From Flavobacteriales bacterium UBA7666 (GTDB taxonomy: Bacteria > Bacteroidota > Bacteroidia > Flavobacteriales_D > Crocinitomicaceae): 64,000 nt of DNA. The notes under the pieces were generated by a model. That model did not search any database. It was given only the letters and a program-made list of their open reading frames with translations, and was not told the origin of the DNA. The stretch's first letter is position 1. Each line of letters opens with the position of its first letter. This document shows, in pieces, positions 48,202-56,591 of this stretch. The position numbers and the translations under genes are program-made. The stretch lies in the NCBI GenBank assembly GCA_002483265.1, contig DLHO01000026.1:72453-136452 (forward strand). Direction: 5' to 3'.

Positions 48202-50835
48202 TCAGTCTTCTTTCGCCACGGCGAACTCTTCTTCCTCCTGAGAAATTGGTTTTCTAAATATGATTTTTCCGTCAAAAATATCCATCACAACAGTCAGCGA
48301 AGTGTCTAATGTTCCGGCTAATAGTGATTTGGATAATTCATTCAGTACTTGTTTTTGGATGACGCGTTTTACGGGTCTTGCTCCAAAATGAGGATCGTAT
48401 CCTGCTTCAACCAAATGCGCTTTTGCTTCTTCGGTCATGTGCATTTTAATTCCTTTATCAAGCAGCATCACTTTCAACTGATCCAACTGCAATTGCACGA
48501 TTTGCTTCACATATCGCTTGTTCAAAGGCGTAAAGATGATCGTTTCATCAATCCGGTTCAAAAACTCAGGTCGGATGGTTTGTCTCAACAATTCCAACAC
48601 TTTGAATTTTGCTTTGTCCATTGCCTCATGCAGGTTTTCTTCTTTTACTCCTTCGAAACTTTCTTGGATCAAATGAGAACCCATATTGGAAGTCATAATG
48701 ATGATCGTATTCTTGAAATTCACCGTTCTTCCTTTGTTGTCCGTCAAACGGCCATCATCCAATACTTGCAACAAGATGTTGAATACGTCCGGATGTGCTT
48801 TTTCAATTTCATCCAGCAAAACGATCGAGTAGGGTCTTCTTCGCACAGCTTCCGTTAATTGTCCGCCTTCATCATATCCAACGTATCCCGGAGGCGCTCC
48901 AACCAGTCTGCTAACGCTGTGTTTCTCCTGATATTCAGACATATCAATTCGTGTCATGGCATTCTCATCGTTGAATAAGAAATCAGCCAGTGCTTTTGCA
49001 AGTTCTGTTTTACCAACACCTGTCGGGCCTAAGAAGATAAACGAACCAATTGGTTTGCGCATGTCTTGTAAACCGGCTCTGCTTCTTCTTACGGCATCTG
49101 AAATTGCTTCAATTGCTTCTTCCTGACCAACAACACGTTTCCCCAATTCATCTTCCAAACGAAGTAATTTCGAGACTTCACTTTCAATCATTTTATTGAC
49201 CGGAATTCCTGTCCATTTTGAAACCACATCTGCAATTTCTTCTGCATCCACTTCTTCCTTAATAAGCTTCGAATTTGCCTGCATTTCGATGAGCCTTTTC
49301 TTTGCTTCTTCCAGTTGAACCTCCGCTTCTTTAATTCTTCCGTAACGAATTTCAGCCACTTTTCCATAATCACCTGAACGTTCTGCCTGATCGGCTTCCA
49401 ATTTCAAATGCTCGATCATTTCCTTTGTTTTCTGAACTCCGTCAACGATGTCTTTTTCTGCTTGCCATTTTGCATTGAAGGCATTGCGTTGCTCTTCAAG
49501 TGTGGATAATTCTTTACCTAAAGCTTCTACTTTTTTGGTGTCGTTTTCACGTTTGATTGCTTCACGTTCAATTTCCAGCTGCATGATTCGACGATCTAAT
49601 TCATCCAATTCCTCCGGTTTTGAATTGATTTCCATTCGAAGTTTTGAAGCAGCCTCGTCAATTAAATCAATTGCTTTATCAGGCAAATGACGTTCTGTGA
49701 TATAGCGTTGGGACAATTCAACTGCTGCGATAATAGCCGCATCTTTGATCAACACTTTGTGGTGATTTTCGTATTTATCCTTGATTCCGCGCAAGATTGA
49801 GATTGCATCTTCGGTATCAGGTTCGTCTACTAAAACAGGTTGAAAACGACGCACTAAAGCTTTGTCTTTCTCAAAATACTTTTGGTATTCATTTAAAGTA
49901 GTTGCTCCAACAGCTCTCAATTCACCCCTTGCCAAAGCAGGTTTTAAAATGTTTGCAGCGTCCATTGCACCTTCACCACCGCCGGCTCCAACCAATGTAT
50001 GGATTTCGTCAATGAATAAGATGATCTCGCCATCGGCACTTGTCACTTCTTTTACAACTGATTTCAAGCGCTCTTCGAATTCACCTTTGTATTTTGCTCC
50101 TGCAACCAAAGCACCCATGTCCAAACTGTAAACGATCTTAGACTTTAGGTTTTCAGGAACGTCACCGTCAATAATCCGATGTGCAATTCCTTCTGCGATA
50201 GCTGTTTTACCAACTCCAGGTTCACCGATTAGAATTGGATTGTTTTTGGTTCTTCTTGTTAGAATCTGAAGCACACGACGAATCTCATCATCGCGGCCAA
50301 TTACCGGGTCTAATTTCCCTTCTTTGGCTAACTCATTCAGGTTCTTGGCATATTTTTCCAATGATTTGTATGTTCCTTCCTGTTGGTTGGAAGTGATTTT
50401 TTCTCCGTTTCTTAAATCCATAATATCTTTTATAACCTTTTTCTTATCGAGTTTTGCATCACGTAATAATTGCCCGATTTGATCTTTTGAATCTATTAGA
50501 GCAAGCAGAAGCATTTCTACGGTAGCATATTCGTCGCCATTTTCTTTTGCGATTTTCAATGCGAATTGCAGTGTTTCCTGTGCTTTCGGTGAAAGGTAAA
50601 TTTGTCCGCCTGAAACTTTGCTCTGACTTTCCAGAATTCGATCCAATGCAAGTTCTATGTTTTTCGGATTTACCTGTGATTGTTTTAATAAATAAGGAAC
50701 TACATCTCCGTCTTTGAGAAAAATCCCTTTCAACAAGTGTGCATTCTCGATAGCCTGATGCCCTTCTGTTTGAGCATAATCCTGAGCTGCCTGAATAACT
50801 TCTTGTGTTTTTATAGTAAATTGATTGCTATCCAT
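48202..50835 (-). CDS. clpB: ClpB disaggregase (Hsp100 AAA+ chaperone)
   Basis: 877 residues from the ATG at 50835; a further 13 upstream residues are less likely because MDSNQFTIKTQEVIQAAQDYA is the usual ClpB N-terminus. Domains in order: Clp-N repeats (to about 150), AAA1 with GEPGVGKT and IDEIHTLVGAGGG, the coiled-coil propeller M-domain (about 415-530), AAA2 with GPTGVGKT and LLDEIEKAHPDV, and the C-terminal domain. With DnaK it dissolves protein aggregates in the cytosol after heat stress. The final EEEEFAVAKED is encoded by a near-palindrome. The promoter was not found. Divergent from the 36-residue gene. Confidence 0.98.
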   Translation of the reverse strand: MDSNQFTIKTQEVIQAAQDYAQTEGHQAIENAHLLKGIFLKDGDVVPYLLKQSQVNPKNIELALDRILESQSKVSGGQIYLSPKAQETLQFALKIAKENGDEYATVEMLLLALIDSKDQIGQLLRDAKLDKKKVIKDIMDLRNGEKITSNQQEGTYKSLEKYAKNLNELAKEGKLDPVIGRDDEIRRVLQILTRRTKNNPILIGEPGVGKTAIAEGIAHRIIDGDVPENLKSKIVYSLDMGALVAGAKYKGEFEERLKSVVKEVTSADGEIILFIDEIHTLVGAGGGEGAMDAANILKPALARGELRAVGATTLNEYQKYFEKDKALVRRFQPVLVDEPDTEDAISILRGIKDKYENHHKVLIKDAAIIAAVELSQRYITERHLPDKAIDLIDEAASKLRMEINSKPEELDELDRRIMQLEIEREAIKRENDTKKVEALGKELSTLEEQRNAFNAKWQAEKDIVDGVQKTKEMIEHLKLEADQAERSGDYGKVAEIRYGRIKEAEVQLEEAKKRLIEMQANSKLIKEEVDAEEIADVVSKWTGIPVNKMIESEVSKLLRLEDELGKRVVGQEEAIEAISDAVRRSRAGLQDMRKPIGSFIFLGPTGVGKTELAKALADFLFNDENAMTRIDMSEYQEKHSVSRLVGAPPGYVGYDEGGQLTEAVRRRPYSIVLLDEIEKAHPDVFNILLQVLDDGRLTDNKGRTVNFKNTIIIMTSNMGSHLIQESFEGVKEENLHEAMDKAKFKVLELLRQTIRPEFLNRIDETIIFTPLNKRYVKQIVQLQLDQLKVMLLDKGIKMHMTEEAKAHLVEAGYDPHFGARPVKRVIQKQVLNELSKSLLAGTLDTSLTVVMDIFDGKIIFRKPISQEEEEFAVAKED

Positions 50836-50997
50836 TTTTATTCGTTTGCTTCTGTTTGTCAAATCCTGAACCAAATCCCGTTTTCAAATAATTTCAAGAC
50901 AAAAAGACAGTTTCAGGAAAGTTGAACAGACAAAATGGCATTATTCGATTATGTGCGATGAGCACTTTTAATAGTAATTTAGCGAAAAATTACCCGA

Positions 50998-51108
50998 ATG
51001 TCTAAAATCAAAAAAACGTATAAAAAACTCTATCCGTATTTTGTAGATGTATGGCAATACATTGTCATCATCGTGATTTTTATAATTGCCGCAATTTTTA
51101 TCCTCTAA
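50998..51108 (+). CDS. 36-residue single-helix membrane protein
   Basis: Reads MSKIKKTYKKLYPYFVDVWQ followed by YIVIIVIFIIAAIFIL. A very basic front (seven Lys in the first ten or so residues), an amphipathic join with YPYFVDVWQ, and a 16-residue hydrophobic helix ending at the stop: the layout of a small type II membrane protein. It starts with ATG and TAATTTAG upstream could be a -7 element. It stands between the divergent clpB and the convergent M48 gene (its stop is nine bases from the M48 stop). The size is too small for automated calls. Confidence 0.6.
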   Translation: MSKIKKTYKKLYPYFVDVWQYIVIIVIFIIAAIFIL

Positions 51109-51117
51109 AAAGGAAGG

Positions 51118-53370
51118 TTAGAATTGCTTGATCAGATTAAAAAAATCTCTATAATAAGGTGCATAATTTTCTACAGCTGCACTCTTTTGAATGTTGTTTT
51201 TGATGTAGGAATAATTCTTTCCGTTCTTGGTGTTAATCATCATGGAGTACATCGTAAGGTTTTTTCCTTCTTTGATAGTCTGTGGAATATAGACAAAATA
51301 AATGTACGGGATGAGCGGAGCTACAATTGTCCCAAAAATAATGGCTATAGGATTAAAGTCAGGAAAATAAGAATAATCGATTCTTGTGAAAAGGATTTGT
51401 GAGATTCCACGTGCCTCAGTGAATTGGTTTATTAATTCATAATCAATCGAAAAACAATCATTGCCATTATTAGCGCTATTGATCTGCTCTATATAAGCGA
51501 GATAGGTTGAGTATTCGTTGAAATCATCTGTTGTTCCTTTTAAAATGGAATCTTTGGTCATGATAACCGGTTCGAATCCAAGTTTTTGGGCATTAGTAAC
51601 GAGTGTTTTTTGGTATGTTTTTTCAGCAGATTTAATTTCCCATTCTGCCACTCCATTTTTGGAGGAAAGGGATATAATGGGTTCAACGATCAGGATTTTT
51701 TTGAAACTTGCTTCTTCTTTGGAAAGTGATGCAATGTATGTTTTCCAAAGCTTTTCCTGCTCACGTTTGCTCAGTGAATTGAATAGGGTAACCGACTCTT
51801 TTACAGAATCATTGTGTGCTTTCATCGTTTTGAAATCGCTAATAAAAGAACTGTCACGAATAATGTCCGAAATAGCGTAGATAGAGAATTCTGTAGAGTC
51901 AAAAGCTGCAGACGACTGAATAGTTGTGCGTTTTTCCTTAATTCGACTGTATTTAGAACCTTCGGAAAGATTAGTTGTTTCCTTTTTAACTACTGTATCA
52001 TTTGCTTTATTCAATGCGTTTTGGGCTGCTTGTTGGTAAGTGAAAGGCTGATATGCAGTTAAACTTACATTGTAATACTGCACAAATCCATCCAGGTAGT
52101 TTTTGTAAGTATCTTCGAAAAAAGTATCTCCGGGATGTTTGGCGCGCAGGTCATAAATGATCCGCATTCCGATAGTTGCGGCTTCAAAGATATTGGCTCT
52201 ACGCAGGAAATTATATAAAAGTGAAGATTCACCTTCTACTTTGTAATTTTGCGAATCTCCTTCTAGTTTGAATGCCTGCTGTTGTAAAGACAACCAGGTA
52301 ATTGCTTTCATTTTGTCGAGATAAAAAGATCCGGGAAATTCTTTTTCCATCAGGAAGATGGAGTAAAGAGCACTTATCATGTTTCCGTCAATGACATCCA
52401 GACGGATACTTTCCAGACGGCAAACCGTTCGGAGTTCGAAAAACAATTTGTCATCCAATTTGAAAGAAGCGTTTCCCCAGTTTGTATATTCTGAAACAGA
52501 TTTTTGAACAGCATCTTTCCGTTTTTTGATGTTCGGATGGGAACTGTAGGTATCATTGTAATCTTCTTCTGCCGTAATAGGTTTGATCTCATAATTGAAA
52601 CTTTCTTCCGGAATGTACATGTATGCCGTATTGAAATAGTCTTTGGGAAAGGTAAGTTCATCAAATGGAAGATAAGAGTACATTAAAACGTCAAAAGTAC
52701 CCAGCAATTCTTCTTTTGAATATCCCATTTTGTGATACCTGCTCAATGCCAATTGATCTGCTTCCAATTCTTTTTCTTTGGAAAACTGACTGAGCTTCAA
52801 AATTTGTTCACGTCGTTTAATCTCACCTACTTTTTGACTGTTCAGGTATTCTTCGTGCGTGTGTTTTTTTTCGTAATGGGCTATTTCATGAGATAAAACA
52901 AAAGCCAGCTGAGCTTCAGAAGACAATTGAGCAATTAAACCGGTGGTTACAAAAATAATTCCCGGAGAAGTAGAAAAAGCATTTGTCTCATTGGATTTAA
53001 TGGTGTAAAAGCGCAATTCTTTGAATAGTTCAGGATCGTCTTTTAACAAATTTGCCGCAACTTGTTGAACATAGGTAGATATTTCATCTCCATAAATAAC
53101 TGATCCTGAATATAAAACATTATCCAAACGCTCATGAATCTCTTTCAAATATTTTTGCGCGTCTGTTTTTGTTTTAAAAGTCAGTTTATTGGAAGCCAGA
53201 TCATTTGCAATCTTTTGAGAAACCGGTGTACTGAAATCTGCCGGCATATTCCCTTTAGACAAAAGTGTTTGGTAATTATTAAAGTCTCTTTGTGAGAATG
53301 AAAAAAAGGAAGTAAGGAAAATCAGAACACTAATTCGGATTAATTTAGGTATCAAGTGCAGTTTAGTCAT
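51118..53370 (-). CDS. Large exported M48-family metalloprotease
   Basis: 750 residues, signal peptide RISVLIFLTSFFSFSQ. The gluzincin HEIAH (161-165) lies in FVLSHEIAHYEKKH and the third ligand Glu is about residue 201 in KELEADQLAL, so the zinc site is intact. After the M48 domain come about 450 residues unlike simple M48 proteases (BepA or Oma1-like), mainly helical with a late hydrophobic segment (FNPIAIIFGTIVAPLIPYIYFVYI). It probably works in the periplasm on envelope proteins. A -7 element lies on the minus strand at 53394-53401. Confidence 0.9.
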   Translation of the reverse strand: MTKLHLIPKLIRISVLIFLTSFFSFSQRDFNNYQTLLSKGNMPADFSTPVSQKIANDLASNKLTFKTKTDAQKYLKEIHERLDNVLYSGSVIYGDEISTYVQQVAANLLKDDPELFKELRFYTIKSNETNAFSTSPGIIFVTTGLIAQLSSEAQLAFVLSHEIAHYEKKHTHEEYLNSQKVGEIKRREQILKLSQFSKEKELEADQLALSRYHKMGYSKEELLGTFDVLMYSYLPFDELTFPKDYFNTAYMYIPEESFNYEIKPITAEEDYNDTYSSHPNIKKRKDAVQKSVSEYTNWGNASFKLDDKLFFELRTVCRLESIRLDVIDGNMISALYSIFLMEKEFPGSFYLDKMKAITWLSLQQQAFKLEGDSQNYKVEGESSLLYNFLRRANIFEAATIGMRIIYDLRAKHPGDTFFEDTYKNYLDGFVQYYNVSLTAYQPFTYQQAAQNALNKANDTVVKKETTNLSEGSKYSRIKEKRTTIQSSAAFDSTEFSIYAISDIIRDSSFISDFKTMKAHNDSVKESVTLFNSLSKREQEKLWKTYIASLSKEEASFKKILIVEPIISLSSKNGVAEWEIKSAEKTYQKTLVTNAQKLGFEPVIMTKDSILKGTTDDFNEYSTYLAYIEQINSANNGNDCFSIDYELINQFTEARGISQILFTRIDYSYFPDFNPIAIIFGTIVAPLIPYIYFVYIPQTIKEGKNLTMYSMMINTKNGKNYSYIKNNIQKSAAVENYAPYYRDFFNLIKQF

Positions 53371-53393
53371 TGTCTATAATTAATTATCTGGCG

Positions 53394-53401
53394 CAAAAGT
53401 A
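53394..53401 (-). promoter_or_regulatory. -7 element of the M48 gene
   Basis: TACTTTTG on the minus strand, 23 bases before the start codon. No clear -33 partner. Confidence 0.45.
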
Positions 53402-53479
53402 ATTCAAAATCAAAAAACAGGGGGAGTAGTTTCCGATTAATTTGGGAATGAAGAGTTGAATCATGAGCTGTTGCAGTCA

Positions 53480-53508
53480 TTGTCAATCCAATAGATTCCT
53501 TATTTTTG
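53480..53508 (+). promoter_or_regulatory. Promoter of the glycan gene cluster
   Basis: TTG (53480-53482) and TATTTTTG (53501-53508), 18 bases apart. The TTG start of the GT2 gene is 16 bases downstream. Confidence 0.65.
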
Positions 53509-53524
53509 TTCAAAAGTTAAAACG

Positions 53525-54475
53525 TTGGAAAATCAACTTGAATTATCAATAGTCGTCCCTTTATTTAATGAAGTAGAATCTTTACCGGAGCTACATGCAT
53601 GGATTAAGCGTGTATTGAACGATCATAAATTATCTTATGAGGTCATTTTCATTGACGATGGGAGTAAAGATGGTTCCTGGAAAGTCATTGAATCATTGAA
53701 GTTGATTGACTCGAATGTTCGTGGAATTAAATTTCAGCGCAATTACGGTAAATCTGCTGCGTTACATACGGGTTTTCAGGCAGCTTCAGGAAAAGTTGTT
53801 GTGACTATGGATGCTGATTTACAGGATTCTCCGGAAGAACTTCCGGAATTGCACCGCATGATTACAGAAGATGATTTTGATGTTGTTTCAGGCTGGAAGA
53901 AAAAACGTTTTGATCCGATTACCAAAACAATTCCAACAAAACTATACAATTGGGCAGCTCGTCGCATGACAGGAATTCATTTACATGATTTCAATTGCGG
54001 ACTAAAAGCATATAAAAATGCAGTGGTAAAAAGTATTGAACTTTATGGTGATATGCATCGCTACATCCCGCCACTGGCTAAATTTTCAGGATTCAACAAA
54101 ATTGGAGAGAAGGTGGTGATTCATCAGGCCAGAAAATATGGAACTACCAAGTTTGGTTTAAATCGCTTTTTGAATGGACCACTTGATTTAATGACCGTAG
54201 TTTTCATGGGTAAATTCGGTAAGAAACCCATGCATTTTTTCGGAGCGATGGGTGTTTTGCTTTTCATTATTGGATTTGGAATTACCTTCTATTTGGCAAT
54301 TGACAAACTATTTATTCATTCAACGGCAATCAAATTGGCAGATCGCACCGAGTTTTTTATTGCTCTTACGGTGATGATCATGGGTGTTCAATTCTTTTTA
54401 GCTGGTTTCCTTGCTGAATTGGTAGGCCGAAATTCCTCTACACGAAATCATTACCTGATAGAAACCGAAATCTAA
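53525..54475 (+). CDS. GT2 family glycosyltransferase with C-terminal membrane helices
   Basis: 316 residues, started by TTG at 53525, since no ATG precedes the conserved ELSIVVPLFNEVESLPEL. Next are IDDGSKDGSW, FQRNYGKSAALHTGFQAA, TMDADLQDSPEELPELH and GWKKKRFDP, as in dolichyl/undecaprenyl-phosphate glycosyltransferases (DPM1/GtrB-like). Two helices follow at about 235-300. It should transfer a sugar from a nucleotide donor to a lipid carrier at the inner membrane. It heads the glycan cluster with its own promoter. Confidence 0.93.
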   Translation: MENQLELSIVVPLFNEVESLPELHAWIKRVLNDHKLSYEVIFIDDGSKDGSWKVIESLKLIDSNVRGIKFQRNYGKSAALHTGFQAASGKVVVTMDADLQDSPEELPELHRMITEDDFDVVSGWKKKRFDPITKTIPTKLYNWAARRMTGIHLHDFNCGLKAYKNAVVKSIELYGDMHRYIPPLAKFSGFNKIGEKVVIHQARKYGTTKFGLNRFLNGPLDLMTVVFMGKFGKKPMHFFGAMGVLLFIIGFGITFYLAIDKLFIHSTAIKLADRTEFFIALTVMIMGVQFFLAGFLAELVGRNSSTRNHYLIETEI

Positions 54476-54482
54476 TCCTTTC

Positions 54483-55034
54483 ATGAAAAACTGGCATTTG
54501 GATGAATCATGGACACTCTTTCTGGATAGAGATGGAGTGATCAATGAACGAATCATGGATGACTATGTCAAACGCACGGATGAATTTATTTTATTGCCGG
54601 GTGTTGCTCAATCTATTTCTAAAGCAAACAAGCTGTTTTCGCACGTTTTTGTAGTTACGAATCAACAAGGAATTGGTAAAGGAATCATGACTGAGCGTAA
54701 CCTTTCGGAAATTCATGCTTATTGTAGTGAATTACTAGAAGTTGAAAACGGACACATTGACCGCTATTATTTTGCTCCGAATTTAGCTTCTGAAAATTCA
54801 GATTTAAGAAAACCGAATTCAGGAATGGCGCTTTTAGCGAAACAGGAATTCCCACTGATTGATTTTCAGAAATCGATTATGGTTGGTGATTCCGATTCAG
54901 ATATCGAATTTGGCAGGAAACTTGGAATGAAAACCGTGTTTATCAGATACAAAAGTGTTTCTGAACACGAAACGGCTGATTTAACTTGTGATTCATTGGA
55001 ATCGTTTATAAATTTATTGGACTATGGCATTTAG
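54483..55034 (+). CDS. HAD-IIIA phosphatase, GmhB-like without zinc motif
   Basis: 183 residues. The HAD motifs are LFLDRDGVINE (Asp nucleophile and D+2 Asp), VVTNQQGIGKG (motif II Thr), KPNSGMALL (motif III Lys) and MVGDSDSDIEFGRKLGM (motif IV). This is the GmhB/histidinol-phosphatase type. The Cys/His zinc loop of GmhB is absent: the segment FAPNLASENSDLRKP has no Cys. It may remove phosphate from a sugar bisphosphate for glycan synthesis. It starts eight bases after the GT2 stop and overlaps the next gene by 11 bases. Confidence 0.9.
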   Translation: MKNWHLDESWTLFLDRDGVINERIMDDYVKRTDEFILLPGVAQSISKANKLFSHVFVVTNQQGIGKGIMTERNLSEIHAYCSELLEVENGHIDRYYFAPNLASENSDLRKPNSGMALLAKQEFPLIDFQKSIMVGDSDSDIEFGRKLGMKTVFIRYKSVSEHETADLTCDSLESFINLLDYGI

Positions 55035-55785
55035 GATCATTTTTGTTGCGTTATTTTTTGTTGCTTCAAGTGCATGGAGCCAAACGATTAATCAAAAAGA
55101 TACTCAAGGAAGAAAGCAGGGAGCATGGCAGAAAACCTATCCCAAATCACGCGCTTTTGAATACAAAGGACAGTTTAAGGATGATAAACCTGTTGGGACG
55201 TTCTACTATTTCTATCCTTCTACAAAGAAAAAGGCTATTGTAACCCACGAAGAAAAAACGGGTCGTTCCTCTTCTGTAATGTATCACGAAAATGGAGTTT
55301 TGATGGCGAAAGGAATTTTCCGGAATCAGGAAAAAGACAGCATTTGGGAATATTACGGTCCTTCCGGAAGATTGAGCACGAAAGAAAGCTACTCGAAAGG
55401 GAAATTGAACGGAAATCAAACGGTTTACTACATATTTGAAGATCCGACTGATAAACGCGTAATCGTAGCTAAAGTCACACCTTATAAAATGGGAGTAATC
55501 AACGGAGATGCGATTGAATACTTTGATACAGGCGTGATTAAGAGTAAAGTGACTTACATCAACGGAAAAAAAGAAGGAATAGCTGTTACCAATCATCCGA
55601 ACGGTAAAGTCATGATCACAGAGCGTTTTAAAGGAGGGATTCAGCACGGATGGCAATCTGCCCACGACCAATCGGGAAAAGAAACCGGGAAACAGTATTA
55701 CAGGTATGGAAAACGAATTGAAGGAAAAGAATTGGAAGAATATCTGAAGCAACTCAAAGCTAAAGGAATCAATCCAAACGGGTAA
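55024..55785 (+). CDS. Exported MORN/YwqK-like repeat protein
   Basis: 253 residues with signal peptide (MAFRIIFVALFFVASSAWSQ). The body has MORN-like repeats with G-x-W/F patterns: KQGAWQKTYP, PVGTFYYFYPS, NGVLMAKGIF, KLNGNQTVYYIFE, KKEGIAVTNHPNGKVMIT and IQHGWQSAHDQSG. It is a smaller relative of the protein at 14760. The ATG at 55024 overlaps the HAD gene by 11 bases, so translation is coupled. Its role next to glycan genes is unknown. Confidence 0.9.
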   Translation: MAFRIIFVALFFVASSAWSQTINQKDTQGRKQGAWQKTYPKSRAFEYKGQFKDDKPVGTFYYFYPSTKKKAIVTHEEKTGRSSSVMYHENGVLMAKGIFRNQEKDSIWEYYGPSGRLSTKESYSKGKLNGNQTVYYIFEDPTDKRVIVAKVTPYKMGVINGDAIEYFDTGVIKSKVTYINGKKEGIAVTNHPNGKVMITERFKGGIQHGWQSAHDQSGKETGKQYYRYGKRIEGKELEEYLKQLKAKGINPNG

Positions 55786-55854
55786 TTCTTCAATTAGATC
55801 TCCCTTTTGAACAATACGGTTCTATCCATTCTCTTTTTTTTGTAATTTCAATCC

Positions 55855-56541
55855 GTGATTAGAAAATTTGGAATCTTAGTAATTGCTTTTTCATGCATAC
55901 TTGTTTTTCTTACAACCAATTCGTGTAAGAAAAATCAGGAATTTGACATGTATTACGATTATTTTCCTTTAAACGAAGGTCATTATGCCATTTATTCCGT
56001 GCATGAAGTTGTTGTGGATCAGCAGATTAATCTAAGGGATACGTTCGATTATTTCATTAAAACAGTTATTGGAGATACAATCACGGATAATTCCGGTCGA
56101 ATAGCCCGGGAATTTGAACGCTATTACAGTGCGAATTCAAACGGACCCTGGACCATTCATGATGTTTGGACAACCATTATCGACAATGGAAGAGGGGAAT
56201 TGGTGGAAGAGAATAACCGGGTAATTAAAATGGTCTTTGCGCCTAGTGAAGACGATGAATGGGATATGAATGCCTTCAATACATTAGATCCTTTAGCCTG
56301 TTATTATTCGAATATCCATCAAGCTTATGCTTTGGGAAATAATACGTTTCCATCTACCGTTACTGTTGAACAGGAAGATTTTACCTCATTTATTGATTCC
56401 CGCCGGAAGTATGAAGTATATGCCAGAGGAATAGGGTTGGTGCACAAATACTTTAAGGACTTCATTATTATCAACGGGAATCCCTCGAATGTAAAGAAAG
56501 GACACTTATTGGAGATGCGCCTGATATCTTCGGGGAATTAA
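55855..56541 (+). CDS. Putative lipoprotein
   Basis: 228 residues from a GTG at 55855; no ATG precedes the signal peptide. A lipobox-like TNSC (Cys about 24) follows FGILVIAFSCILVFLTTNS. The rest opens YDYFPLNEGHYAIYSVHEVVVD, common in Bacteroidota lipoproteins, and has a Trp-rich middle. No family is recognised. It is on the same strand within the glycan gene cluster. Confidence 0.8.
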   Translation: MIRKFGILVIAFSCILVFLTTNSCKKNQEFDMYYDYFPLNEGHYAIYSVHEVVVDQQINLRDTFDYFIKTVIGDTITDNSGRIAREFERYYSANSNGPWTIHDVWTTIIDNGRGELVEENNRVIKMVFAPSEDDEWDMNAFNTLDPLACYYSNIHQAYALGNNTFPSTVTVEQEDFTSFIDSRRKYEVYARGIGLVHKYFKDFIIINGNPSNVKKGHLLEMRLISSGN

Positions 56542-56566
56542 AGAACTCCCATTCGTAAATTAATTT

Positions 56567-56574
56567 TACTTTTG
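56567..56574 (+). promoter_or_regulatory. -7 element of the GT9 gene
   Basis: TACTTTTG fits TAnnTTTG, 17 bases before the ATG at 56592. Confidence 0.5.
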
Positions 56575-56591
56575 TCCGCAAACCATTCGTA

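Noticed and set aside
48349..48858. 169-codon ORF antisense to clpB
   Set aside because: It is a shadow of the strongly conserved clpB frame on the other strand; Cys, Phe and His-rich composition is typical of antisense frames.
50836..50874. Thirteen-residue N-terminal extension of ClpB
   Set aside because: It precedes the canonical ClpB start (MDSNQFT...), and the extension has no similarity to the family as I know it.
55147..55752. 201-codon ORF antisense to the MORN-like gene
   Set aside because: The sense frame has a signal peptide, repeats and an overlapping start; the antisense frame has a non-protein-like Phe/Arg composition.
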